Assembly (NCBI RefSeq): GCF_001613365.1
Contig: NZ_BDCF01000015.1
Location: forward strand, 102,783 to 166,782
Source of the DNA: Nocardia xishanensis NBRC 101358
Lineage (GTDB): Bacteria; Actinomycetota; Actinomycetes; Mycobacteriales; Mycobacteriaceae
Reading direction: 5' to 3'
Length of the DNA stretch: 64,000 nucleotides
Shown: in pieces, positions 53,697-61,545 of the stretch
Layout: the number at the start of each line of letters is the position of its first letter
How positions within the stretch are numbered: position 1 is the stretch's first letter
Notes under the pieces: model-generated
Databases searched by the model: none
What the model was told of the DNA's origin: nothing
What the model saw: only the letters and a program-made list of their open reading frames with translations
Program-made: the position numbers and the translations under genes

Positions 53697-54938
53697 TCAG
53701 CGCGGCGGCAGGTTCATGTCGCGGTTCATCATCGGAAGTTCGATGCTGATCGGCATCCGCAGTTCGGCCAGATAGACCAGGGCGGCTTTGCGGAGGAATT
53801 CGTCGAGGAGCCAGTAGGGATCCGCTGCCGGCGGGACAGCGGTGAGCAGGCCCTCACGCACGGCGATGAAGGGGCCCCAGCTGAACCGGAGCAGCGGGTC
53901 CCAGATCGGCTCCCTCGGGATGGACAGCCCGTCGGCGACCTTGTCGCCGAGCAAGAATCGGGTGAACGCGCCGAGGACAGGTTTGCTGAGGAGTGCGAAA
54001 TCGATGTTGGCGCCGAGTCCGAGCAGCCGGTCGGCGAGCTTGGCGCCCTCGGGCGTCGGCGCGATGATGGGATCGAGGACCTGCGCCGCTTGGGAATTGG
54101 CTTCGGGCCACGAATTGGGGATGTATTCGTCGCGGACACCGAGCATGTGCGCGGCCACCTGCCATGAGTGCAGGAACGCCTCCGATTCGTGCGGCGGGAT
54201 CGGCACCTTCCAGGCGGTTAGGTGCTTCATGACGGTCGTGGGCAGGCTGTGCCAGGTGACCATGATGTCGTTCTGGCTGATCGGAATTTCTTCCTCGGCG
54301 GAGTGCACCCAGTGCGGGGACTGCGGCAGCAGATGCCGCACCGCCGCATGGACGAGCCGCGTTTTGACGCAGGTGACGACCATCTCCCCATCGGGGGCGT
54401 AGGCGTTCGCGCTGCCGATGTCATACCCGAGTTTGGCGGTTTTGGAGATGCGGTCCTTGAGGTCTTGACCGCCTTTGGAGTAGTAGACCGCTCGCGCCTC
54501 CTTGGGAATGACGGTACTCATCATGCCGCTGGCGAACCCGTAGAGCACGCCGAGATACAGTCCCCGCTTCTTGTTGAACTCGATCGCGGTACCCAGCTTG
54601 GCTCGATCGGTCCACTGCGGTAGCTGACGCGCGTACTCCATGAAATCCCGCAGCTCCGGCGGCAATCCGTCGGGCAAAGGCTGCCCGTTCCTGGTCCACG
54701 TCCGCAACAACTCGTTGACCCGGGGGACTTCGCCCCTGTCGATCAATCCGGCGACCAACTCGTCGGCCTCGGGATCCCACACCGTCATCGGGTCGGCGCC
54801 GGCACCGTATCCCGCCACCGAGCCCTGCGGTGACCAGGTCCACGGCTCCGCCCGCGCGGGCGAAACGATCGCCAAGGCGCCGAGCGCCCCCAGGATCCCG
54901 CTGGTTTTCAACGCATTACGCCTGTTGAGTCCATCCAT
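53697..54938 (-). CDS. lcp: Latex-clearing protein (rubber oxygenase, DUF2236/MpaB family)
   Basis: 413 residues. A twin-arginine signal ([20 protein letters not shown], then VSPARA) exports the folded heme protein. The residues known to matter in Streptomyces K30 Lcp (E148, R164, K167, T168, H198) are all matched with identical spacing, as E147, R163, K166, T167 ([10 protein letters not shown]) and the heme-ligand H197 ([11 protein letters not shown]). Lcp cleaves cis-1,4-polyisoprene with O2 to oligo-isoprenoid aldehyde/ketones. ATG with GAGGAG seven bases upstream; first gene of lcp-globin-small secreted protein. Confidence 0.88.
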   Translation of the reverse strand: MDGLNRRNALKTSGILGALGALAIVSPARAEPWTWSPQGSVAGYGAGADPMTVWDPEADELVAGLIDRGEVPRVNELLRTWTRNGQPLPDGLPPELRDFMEYARQLPQWTDRAKLGTAIEFNKKRGLYLGVLYGFASGMMSTVIPKEARAVYYSKGGQDLKDRISKTAKLGYDIGSANAYAPDGEMVVTCVKTRLVHAAVRHLLPQSPHWVHSAEEEIPISQNDIMVTWHSLPTTVMKHLTAWKVPIPPHESEAFLHSWQVAAHMLGVRDEYIPNSWPEANSQAAQVLDPIIAPTPEGAKLADRLLGLGANIDFALLSKPVLGAFTRFLLGDKVADGLSIPREPIWDPLLRFSWGPFIAVREGLLTAVPPAADPYWLLDEFLRKAALVYLAELRMPISIELPMMNRDMNLPPR

Positions 54939-55644
54939 GACGTCACTCCTCATCGAGTACGAGCACACCCCGATCCCGCGGCGAGCGGCCGATGCGCCAG
55001 GTCGCGAGGATTGAGGAATGATTAGTAACTTAACACCTCGAGAGCGCACTGTCCGCGTTTTGCTCAACGTGCGTTCCATGTGTGCTGTTCGACCCGACGT
55101 AAGTGGGTTCGACCGCGTTGTATCTGGTTGTATTCCCCGGTCCTAGCGCGTCACCGACGGCTTCGCCGCACTCGGTGATGGCGCAACGGTGCCGCCTGAC
55201 GAAGGGTGGCCTCGGCGCGTGCATTGAGCAATCTACAGATAATGAAGAGTAACTTCTTGCTGCTTGGCGACGAGGTCGCCGCCTGCACTGGTCGGCTCGC
55301 CCCGCCACTGTGGGCGCTCCGCATCGGCGACTTCGCCACGCCCGCACCCGCCAAGGGCTCCGCGGCGTCCTCGACGGCGTGAACAGCGCGTCCCGGATAT
55401 CGAGGCCAGGTGGCGACGGCAACGGTTCGGGCATCGGAATTGGACTTGTACGCATGGCCTTACGGAACAGGGATGCGGCCACGTCGGCCCCGGGCCTGGC
55501 CACGCGTACGCCACGCTCCGGCTACCAGGACGATCCACCGCGGGTCAGGATTCGTCGAAACCGGCAACTGGCAGGCGGCACGGCCGCACTGTTACGGATG
55601 CACGCGAACGGCTACATCCAGTGCACCTGCGATGACTGGAAAAT
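54939..55644. other. Intergenic region between mftF and lcp
   Basis: No supported gene and no trace of mftD or mftE. The part next to lcp contains A/T-rich promoter-like DNA, including ATTAGTAACTTAACA at 55021-55035. The remaining open frames are Arg/Pro-rich shadows without ribosome-binding sites. Confidence 0.5.
55022..55031. promoter_or_regulatory. TTAGTAACTT motif upstream of lcp
   Basis: This 10-mer is identical to the core of the TetR operator palindrome at 5445-5457 (AAGTTAGTAACTT). It lies 84 bp upstream of the lcp start. Regulation of lcp by the TetR at 5485, or by a related LcpR-like TetR, is a hypothesis. Confidence 0.3.
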
Positions 55645-57042
55645 TCAATTGCCGGAGGTGCCGGCCGTGGTTCGGCGAGCGGCATCTGTGCCCGTCTTAC
55701 GACTTCGATTCATTCGCGGCAGTAGCGGATCCGGTGTTCGATGCCGGACGCATCCTTTCCAGACACCGAGGCCATAGGCCAGCTGGTCCAGGATGTACAG
55801 CAGCACCCCGCGGGGGCCTTGGCCGCCGCGAAGGATGGCCACGATGGGCGGAAGGTAGGTGGCCGCGAGCATCACCCGGCCTCGGCGGCTGAGCAGTGCT
55901 GCCGGCCACCACACTCGCCGGGTCGCGTCGGCGAGTTGACGGGCCTGTGCGTATTGGCCGGATGCCGCGACACTCAACGCGACACCCGCGGGCACGCCGC
56001 GCCGGTGTAGGCGCTGCGCTGTCCGGGCCGTCGCGAGGAGGGTGAACGCTGTCGCGACCAGCGGATGCCCCGTGGCGGCGGCAACGTATTGCGGGACGGC
56101 GGAAGCCGGCAGATAGGCACAGTGCAGTAGCCGTGGATGTCGTTGTGCGAGAGGGGCGGCGGAGGTGCCGTAGTCGAATCGTTGACGTAACCACGCCGAA
56201 ACGGTGTGACGGGGCTCGTGCTCGACTATCGAATTGGGTTGGTAGCGAATGGTGTGCCCGGCGTCGAGCAGCCGCCACACGAGGTCGACGTCTTCGCCGT
56301 AACGCATCGTTTCGTCGAATCCGCCCACGGCTTCCAGAACGTCTCGTCGGACGACGAGGGCTGCGGTGGGTACGTACCGCACGCGCCCGTCCGGCCGCAC
56401 GATGGCCTCCTCGGGTCCCATATCCAGGCTGGATCGTTCGGCTTCGTATCGACCGAGGGGGCCGGTGACGAGCGACCGGACGCGAGGCGCGACCGCTGCG
56501 ATCGCAGGGTCGTCGAACAGCGGCAGTACGGAGCTCAACCAACCGGCCGCGGGGACGGTATCGGAGTCGAGGAATGCCACCAGGGGAGTACAGGCGTGCC
56601 GCCAGCCACTGTTTCGTGCGGCGGCGGGACCGCGAGGGTGATCGTGGCGGATGGTTGCCGTCGCGAGCGGGGGAGAGGAGCCATCGTCGACAACGATGCG
56701 CTCGGGGATGCCGCCGGACGCGGCGAGCAGGCGACCGATGCCCGCCGCGTTGTCCTTCACCGGAACGACAAGTGTCACATCATCATTCGTGAACCCGCCG
56801 GGGCCGGGCACCGGGTGCACGATTCCCGCGTCCAGCATCCGCCGAGCCAGCGCTTGCTCCCCGGGACCGCCTCCCACCGGTGCTCCGGACAGCCACGCAC
56901 CGAAGCGGTCCGCTCCGCCGGGGCCGAGGACCAGCAGTTGGAGCGGCGCTCCGCCGAGCACGACTCGCCCGCCGCGAAACAGTCGCGTGCGGCGGTCGAG
57001 TTGCACGGTGGCGATCACCGCGGGAGACGGTCCCGAGTCCAT
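55645..57042 (-). CDS. mftF: Mycofactocin glycosyltransferase MftF
   Basis: 465 residues. A short N-terminal domain is followed by a GT2 fold. DVTLVVPVKDNAAGIGRLL, VVDDGSSPP, PAAARNSGW and LDSDTVPAAGWLSSV with the DXD metal site, GGFDETMRYGEDVDLVWRL and two C-terminal hydrophobic helices match MftF, which adds beta-1,4-glucose chains to (pre)mycofactocin. The gene begins 27 bp after mftC; the usual mftD and mftE between them are missing. Last gene of the minus-strand operon. Confidence 0.9.
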   Translation of the reverse strand: MDSGPSPAVIATVQLDRRTRLFRGGRVVLGGAPLQLLVLGPGGADRFGAWLSGAPVGGGPGEQALARRMLDAGIVHPVPGPGGFTNDDVTLVVPVKDNAAGIGRLLAASGGIPERIVVDDGSSPPLATATIRHDHPRGPAAARNSGWRHACTPLVAFLDSDTVPAAGWLSSVLPLFDDPAIAAVAPRVRSLVTGPLGRYEAERSSLDMGPEEAIVRPDGRVRYVPTAALVVRRDVLEAVGGFDETMRYGEDVDLVWRLLDAGHTIRYQPNSIVEHEPRHTVSAWLRQRFDYGTSAAPLAQRHPRLLHCAYLPASAVPQYVAAATGHPLVATAFTLLATARTAQRLHRRGVPAGVALSVAASGQYAQARQLADATRRVWWPAALLSRRGRVMLAATYLPPIVAILRGGQGPRGVLLYILDQLAYGLGVWKGCVRHRTPDPLLPRMNRSRKTGTDAARRTTAGTSGN

Positions 57043-57069
57043 GGGGAACAGCAGCCGGCGGGGTTCGGA

Positions 57070-58266
57070 TCAGCGCAGATCCGCCAGCGGGCTGGTGTCA
57101 CAGGCGCGACTCGATGCGGTAGCGATTTTGAGTGTGGACGGCATCCCCAGTCCGACGGCACGGTTGGGCTTGCCGCTGCGCCGGGAATGGTCTTTGTCCG
57201 GCGCGGGTCGCGCGCCCTGGGTTCCGACGGCCGCCAAGGCGAGTTCGGCATTGCCGCGCACGCATTCGGGGTCGGGTCCGTCCAGGGGAAGACCGGTGAA
57301 GAACTTGGCCGCCATGCAGCCGCCCTGGCAAGCGTCGTACGCCGAGCAGGAACTGCACGCGCCCGCGCTTTGCGGTTGCCGCAGCTCGGTGAACAATTCC
57401 GATGTGCGCCAGACGGATTCGAACCCGCCGGGGTTTCGGATATTGCCCGCGAGGAACTGGTCGTGGATGGCGAACGGGCAGGCGTAGACGTCGCCGACCG
57501 GGTCGATGAGGCACACCACCCGTCCCGCGCCGCACAGATTCAACCCGGGAAGCGGGGTCGAGCCGAGGGCGTTGAGGTGGAAGAACGAATCTCCGGTCAG
57601 CACCCGTTCTCCGTTGGCGACCAGCCAGTCGTAGATTTGCAGCTGCTGATCGGTGGTGGGGTGTAGATCGTTCCATACGTCGGCGCCGCGTCCGGACGGC
57701 CGCAGTCGCGTGATGCGCAGCTGTGCGCCGAATCGATCGGCGATGGCTTTGAATTCGTCGAGTTGGCCGACGTTGTGGCGGGTCATCACCACGGAGATCT
57801 TGAAGTTCTCGAAGCCGGCTTCTGCCAGGTTCTCCATCGCCCGGTAGGCCATCGCGAACGAACCCGGACCTCGCACGGCATCGTTGACGTCGGCGGTCGC
57901 GCCGTCGATGGAGATCTGCACGTCCACGTAGTCGGTGGCGGCCAGACGTCGCGCCCGCTCCGGGGTGAGCCGGACGCCGTTGGTGGAGAACTTCACTCCG
58001 ACGTTGTGGTCGACGGAGTAGTCGAGCAGTTCCCAGAAATCGGATCGAACAGTGGGTTCGCCGCCGCCGATATTGACGTAGAACACCTGCATGCGTTGCA
58101 GCTCATCGATGACCGCCTTGCATTCGGCGGTGCTCAACTCGCGGGGATCCCGTCGGCCGGACGACGACAGGCAGTGCTCGCAGGCGAGGTTGCAGGCGTA
58201 GGTCAGCTCCCATGTCAGGCAGATCGGCGCGTCCAAGCCGTGTTTGAAATGTTCGACCAGTTTCAT
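57070..58266 (-). CDS. mftC: Mycofactocin radical SAM maturase MftC
   Basis: 398 residues. The radical SAM cluster motif is CNLACEHC (CX3CX2C) near residue 25, GGGEPT is the SAM-binding loop, and a SPASM domain with auxiliary Fe-S cysteines follows (CGAGRVVCLIDPVGDVYACP; CSSCSAYDACQGGCMAAKFF). MftC decarboxylates the C-terminal Tyr of MftA and then forms the C-C bond with the preceding Val, giving the lactam core. ATG 58266 follows GGAATCCCG. It starts 19 bp after mftB. Confidence 0.95.
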   Translation of the reverse strand: MKLVEHFKHGLDAPICLTWELTYACNLACEHCLSSSGRRDPRELSTAECKAVIDELQRMQVFYVNIGGGEPTVRSDFWELLDYSVDHNVGVKFSTNGVRLTPERARRLAATDYVDVQISIDGATADVNDAVRGPGSFAMAYRAMENLAEAGFENFKISVVMTRHNVGQLDEFKAIADRFGAQLRITRLRPSGRGADVWNDLHPTTDQQLQIYDWLVANGERVLTGDSFFHLNALGSTPLPGLNLCGAGRVVCLIDPVGDVYACPFAIHDQFLAGNIRNPGGFESVWRTSELFTELRQPQSAGACSSCSAYDACQGGCMAAKFFTGLPLDGPDPECVRGNAELALAAVGTQGARPAPDKDHSRRSGKPNRAVGLGMPSTLKIATASSRACDTSPLADLR

Positions 58267-58285
58267 CGGGATTCCTGTTCGCGGG

Positions 58286-58576
58286 TCACTCGGTGGTTCG
58301 CTGCCGGATGGTGCCTGCTTCGGCCAAGCCGGCAAGGGCGCGCAGATAGGGGTGGTGCTCGTCGGCCGGGACCGCGGCCGCCTCCAGGGCGGCGGTCACG
58401 TTCGGGCTGTCCGCGAGTTCCTTGACGAGCGCCACAAGCAGCGGTGTCTTGAGGAACGAAAGCCGGCGCGTCGCGTAGTCGTAGACCAGAGCGCCGAACG
58501 GCTCGGGGCGTAGGGTCACCGACGCCGCGAGCGCGTAAGGCCGAGCCGGGTCGAAGACCTCGAACTCAGTAGACAC
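58286..58576 (-). CDS. mftB: Mycofactocin precursor-binding chaperone MftB
   Basis: 96 residues of the RiPP-recognition-element fold. The pattern VFDPARPYALAASVTLRPEP, GALVYDYATRRLSFLKTP and LADSPNVTAALEAAAV matches MftB, which presents the precursor MftA to MftC. The GTG start lies inside the last codons of mftA (11-bp overlap), so the two are translationally coupled. Confidence 0.93.
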   Translation of the reverse strand: MSTEFEVFDPARPYALAASVTLRPEPFGALVYDYATRRLSFLKTPLLVALVKELADSPNVTAALEAAAVPADEHHPYLRALAGLAEAGTIRQRTTE

Positions 58577-58676
58577 CGCACATACCGTCGATCGAGACGT
58601 CCTCGACGAGCAGATCCTCTTCGATGAGGGCGTCGTCGGCGCGGGATACGGTCGGGTTGGTCGCGGGCTCGCTCAA
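58566..58676 (-). CDS. mftA: Mycofactocin precursor peptide MftA
   Basis: 36 residues ending in IDGMCGVY, the invariant C-terminus from which mycofactocin is made (the terminal Val-Tyr becomes the redox-active core). An acidic leader segment (ADDALIEEDLLVEDVS) is recognised by MftB. The start is TTG with AAGGAG six bases upstream; no ATG or GTG fits. The 3' end overlaps mftB. It is divergent from mftR with a short shared promoter region. Confidence 0.93.
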   Translation of the reverse strand: MSEPATNPTVSRADDALIEEDLLVEDVSIDGMCGVY

Positions 58677-58719
58677 GGCGGACTCCTTCCGGTCGGTGAG
58701 GATGTGACCCCGAGCATAA

Positions 58720-58734
58720 TGACATCAGGTGACA
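58720..58734. promoter_or_regulatory. TGACA direct repeats in the mftR-mftA promoter region
   Basis: TGACATCAGGTGACA contains two TGACA units 10 bp apart, just before the preferred mftR start. A GTGACC at 58704-58709 is a further related half-site. This is a candidate MftR binding region controlling both directions. Confidence 0.35.
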
Positions 58735-58736
58735 AA

Positions 58737-59363
58737 ATGGAAGAGGCGATGGCGACGCAATCCTCCGAAGGGCACGTCAGCAGGCGCGGACGACGCCGGG
58801 CCACCACCGCGGGCGAGCTGGAACGAGCCGCGTTCGACCTCTTCGAGCGCGACGGATTCGACGCCACGACGGTCGAGGACATCGCCGCGGCGGTCGGTAT
58901 CAGCAAACGTTCGTTCTTCCGCTACTTCGATTCCAAGAACGATGTCGTCTGGGGAAACTTCGGCGAGGGGTTGCAGCGCATGCGCGAGAACTTCGCTCGC
59001 TGTCCGGCGGACCAGCCGATCATGGACGCGGTGCGAACGGTGGTGGTGGACTTCAACCGCTTCGACGCCGACCAGGAGCCCCGGCATCGCAAGCGTATGG
59101 AACTCATTTTGAAAGTGCCTGCCCTGCAAGCCCATTCGACACTGCGCTATCGCGATTGGCGCGAGGTCGTCGCCGAATTCGTCGGGGGTCGGCTCGGCCT
59201 CCCCGCACATGATCTCGTGCCGCAGGCAGTCGGATACTCGACACTGGGCGTCGCCATCGCGGCCTACGAGCATTGGTTGGCCGAAGAAGGGACCGACCTC
59301 GCCGAGGTGCTCGACAGGGCGCTGCGCAGTCTCGCCACGGGGTTCGTGACGGATCGACGGTAG
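58737..59363 (+). CDS. mftR: Mycofactocin system TetR regulator MftR
   Basis: 208 residues. HTH at about 30-70 (FDATTVEDIAAAVGISKRSF, then FRYFDSKNDVVWGNF); the (F)FRYF.SKND..WG(N/D)F element is characteristic of MftR, which represses the mft operon and is relieved by long-chain acyl-CoA. ATG 58737 with AGGTG five bases upstream; an ATG at 58719 would add six residues. It is divergent from mftA. Confidence 0.88.
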   Translation: MEEAMATQSSEGHVSRRGRRRATTAGELERAAFDLFERDGFDATTVEDIAAAVGISKRSFFRYFDSKNDVVWGNFGEGLQRMRENFARCPADQPIMDAVRTVVVDFNRFDADQEPRHRKRMELILKVPALQAHSTLRYRDWREVVAEFVGGRLGLPAHDLVPQAVGYSTLGVAIAAYEHWLAEEGTDLAEVLDRALRSLATGFVTDRR

Positions 59364-59430
59364 CGTGCGCCGGTACGCCACGTGATCGAAAAGCGTGTCC
59401 CATCACGTGGCGTCCAAGCTACCCGAGCTC

Positions 59431-59793
59431 TCAGTTCGGGTCATACCAGCTGAACTCGACGATGGCGTCGTTGTAGTCGGCGTCGTCGCCGTTCTCGGCT
59501 ACAAGGACGAGCAGGTGATAGGTCCCGATGTCGTATGGGCCGCCTCGCTTCACGATGGACTGCTGCCACTCGTCCCTGTCTCCCGAGTATGCGAAATCGA
59601 CCGAGTAGGGCTGACCCGTTGCCCGCAAACTCGCCCGGCCGATCTCGGTGTTGGCTGGCCCGGCGCCGGAGAACACGTAGTCTACGCCGCCCAAATCGTC
59701 CCAGAACCGCACCTTCTGCGGGTGCCTGGAGTTCGTCCTCACCTTCACGGTGACAAGCGCCCCCGCGGGGAGTTCGGTGATCGTTTCCGCCAT
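59431..59793 (-). CDS. LecB (PA-IIL)-like calcium-dependent lectin
   Basis: 120 residues, one beta-sandwich domain, no signal peptide. The C-terminal segment VAENGDDADYNDAIVEFSW aligns residue for residue with the calcium loop of Pseudomonas LecB (E95, D99, D101, N103, D104), here E100, D104, D106, N108, D109. N21 is also conserved, followed by S22-R23-H24 at the sugar-specificity positions 22-24. The C-terminus is one residue longer than LecB and ends Asn instead of the calcium-binding Gly. It probably binds fucose or mannose. Rare in actinomycetes as far as I know. ATG start. Confidence 0.75.
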   Translation of the reverse strand: MAETITELPAGALVTVKVRTNSRHPQKVRFWDDLGGVDYVFSGAGPANTEIGRASLRATGQPYSVDFAYSGDRDEWQQSIVKRGGPYDIGTYHLLVLVAENGDDADYNDAIVEFSWYDPN

Positions 59794-60014
59794 CGCCACG
59801 CCTCTCCGGTCACGTTCGCGACGCCCCCGGCAACACGACCCGGGACAGCACAAGCGCCCCGCAGGGTCTGGCGAACAAGGGACTGAACACCCGTGCGGCA
59901 CAAAGAATCCTACCGCCCGGCAGCTGCGGGCAAGGTGAATCGCCTCGGCGGACTCGAAGCGAGTCGGTCTCGCGGTCGGATGCCAGAGAGCGGCCGGCCA
60001 GTGCAAGCCTCGGT

Positions 60015-60608
60015 TCAGAACTTGCCGGTGTGGTGTTCGATTCGGTGCCCGAGTCGGGCGGCGAATTCGGTGATGAAGTCCTCGGTTAGGGGCGGCCACC
60101 CCCAGAAGTCGAAGGCGAGGGCGCCTAGAGCGAAGCCGCCTGCCCAGTGCCAGCTGGTGATGGAGCTCGGTGTGGTGCAGGAGGGGCAGATCGCCGCGCC
60201 GGTGCCTGTTCGTTTCCAGGTGTCGATCGCGTCCGAGAACGGCTGCCATGCGGCGGGATCGGCTTCCCATTGCTGCGGGTAGTCGATGATCACGGTGGTG
60301 GCCTGGCAGCGTGGGCATACCGCGGAGGCCGGTTCGATGGCGCCCTGTCCGGGATGGTGGTCGTGGCGGCCGCCGATGACGGCGACGGGGCCGGGAATCC
60401 AGTCGGCGCCCCATTCCTGGGTGATCTGCTGCCAGTCGGGGCCTGGCACATAGCCTTCGTCGACCTGAAGGCTGTACATAGCGTCGCGGGAAGTCTCCCG
60501 AAGCAGCCATCGCCGCGACACCATCCAGTCCACCATGTGCCCGGCCAGCGTGCTCGCGTCGGCCGAGGCCACGTCGAGGTCGACGATTCGTTCGAAATAG
60601 TCACCCAT
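60015..60608 (-). CDS. Hypothetical protein with a zinc-ribbon-like pair
   Basis: 197 residues with no membrane segment except a weak hydrophobic stretch near 160. Two CxxC pairs (CPRC and CPSC, about 45 residues apart) could bind zinc. Conserved-looking segments are ERIVDLDVASADA, WMVSRRWLLRET and WQPFSDAIDTWKRTG. No family is recognised. The ATG at 60608 is chosen because the open frame upstream is Arg/Ala-rich and lacks a ribosome-binding site. Confidence 0.65.
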   Translation of the reverse strand: MGDYFERIVDLDVASADASTLAGHMVDWMVSRRWLLRETSRDAMYSLQVDEGYVPGPDWQQITQEWGADWIPGPVAVIGGRHDHHPGQGAIEPASAVCPRCQATTVIIDYPQQWEADPAAWQPFSDAIDTWKRTGTGAAICPSCTTPSSITSWHWAGGFALGALAFDFWGWPPLTEDFITEFAARLGHRIEHHTGKF

Positions 60609-60733
60609 AGCCGCATCCTGCCATTCAGGACCGACGTCCATATCGGAGCCGACCGGGGCGAGGAGTGGCCTTGCGCGGATCGGCGACAAAAGCGCTCCAC
60701 AGCAAGCCGATTCGACTGTTAGTGTCGCCATTC

Positions 60734-61030
60734 GTGAAAACTCCGTCCTCCCTTGCCGAGGTCCGCGCCGAGATCGATGCGATCGACAGCACGATGATCG
60801 AACTCCTCACGACCAGGCAGGAACTCGTGCGCGCGGCGGCGACGTTCAAACGCGACGAGCACGCCGTCCGCGCCCCCGACCGCTTCGCGCAGGTGATCGC
60901 GTCGGTGCGGCAGCGCGCGGACGCGGCGGGTTTGTCGGCCGATGTCGCGGAGGCGATTTGGCGTTCGATGATCGGCGCGTTCATCGAACTGGAGCTAGCC
61001 GAACACGAGTCGCTCCAAACGGGCAAGTAG
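60734..61030 (+). CDS. Chorismate mutase (AroQ class)
   Basis: 98 residues, all-helical AroQ fold. SLAEVRAEIDAIDSTMIELL with an Arg/Ile pattern, TRQELVRAAATFK with the catalytic Arg-Lys, then VRAPDRFAQVIASVRQRA and AIWRSMIGAFIELEL. It converts chorismate to prephenate for Phe/Tyr synthesis or, if stand-alone, a secondary pathway. No signal peptide, unlike secreted mycobacterial AroQ. The GTG at 60734 is the most plausible start; the divergent 60608 gene leaves room for a promoter. Confidence 0.85.
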   Translation: MKTPSSLAEVRAEIDAIDSTMIELLTTRQELVRAAATFKRDEHAVRAPDRFAQVIASVRQRADAAGLSADVAEAIWRSMIGAFIELELAEHESLQTGK

Positions 61031-61046
61031 CTCAGCTCACCGCCTT

Positions 61047-61065
61047 CTTCGCCGGGGTGGCGAAG
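61047..61065. terminator. Bidirectional terminator hairpin
   Basis: CTTCGCC-GGGGT-GGCGAAG is a perfect 7-bp stem with a 5-base loop between the convergent ends of the chorismate mutase (61030) and merR (61085) genes. Confidence 0.6.
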
Positions 61066-61084
61066 GTCGTTCCGGAAGGTTCGG

Positions 61085-61495
61085 CTATGCGGCGGTGTTC
61101 ACCGCCTTGGCTTCCGGAGTGGCGAGGATGCTTTTGAATTCGGGGCAGTCGACCAATGGTTCGTGGGTGCAGGTCGCGGTGTGGCGCAGGCCGTCCCGCA
61201 TTCTGGTCAGGCGGGCGATGTCCTCGTCCAGTTGCTTTGCTCTGTCGACCAAGTGGGCTCTGAGTTCGGCGTCCTGAGGGGTGGCTGTCAGGAACCGGGC
61301 GATCTGCGCGATGGTGAACCCGGCCGAGCGGGCGCAGGTCACCAGAGCCAGCCGTGCGAGCACATCCGGGTGATAGGTGCGGCGTAAACCGTTGCGGCCG
61401 TCGGGCTCGATGAGGCCCCGCTTCTCGTAGAACCGCAACGCGGACGGGGTCAGCCCGGCCTGCTCGGCGACTTCGGCGATATCCAACGATGTCAT
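61085..61495 (-). CDS. MerR family regulator (SoxR-like layout)
   Basis: 136 residues. The winged helix DIAEVAEQAGLTPSALRFYE with KRGLIEPDGRNGLRRTYHPD is followed by a dimerisation helix and a C-terminal cysteine-bearing segment (HTATCTHEPLVDCPEF), which could sense thiol-reactive compounds or metals. ATG start. It is divergent from the esterase at 61546, with the operator between them, so it is the likely activator of that gene. Confidence 0.87.
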   Translation of the reverse strand: MTSLDIAEVAEQAGLTPSALRFYEKRGLIEPDGRNGLRRTYHPDVLARLALVTCARSAGFTIAQIARFLTATPQDAELRAHLVDRAKQLDEDIARLTRMRDGLRHTATCTHEPLVDCPEFKSILATPEAKAVNTAA

Positions 61496-61511
61496 GCCCG
61501 ATTACTCCTTG

Positions 61512-61531
61512 ACTTGAACCGCGCTTTAAGT
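61512..61531. promoter_or_regulatory. MerR operator upstream of the esterase
   Basis: ACTTGAACCGCGCTTTAAGT is a near-perfect palindrome (one mismatch in 7-bp arms). It overlaps TTGACT (61509-61514) and precedes GCACGATAG, giving a -35/-10 pair with a roughly 19-bp spacer, the MerR-type long spacer. Confidence 0.6.
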
Positions 61532-61545
61532 TGCACGATAGTCGC

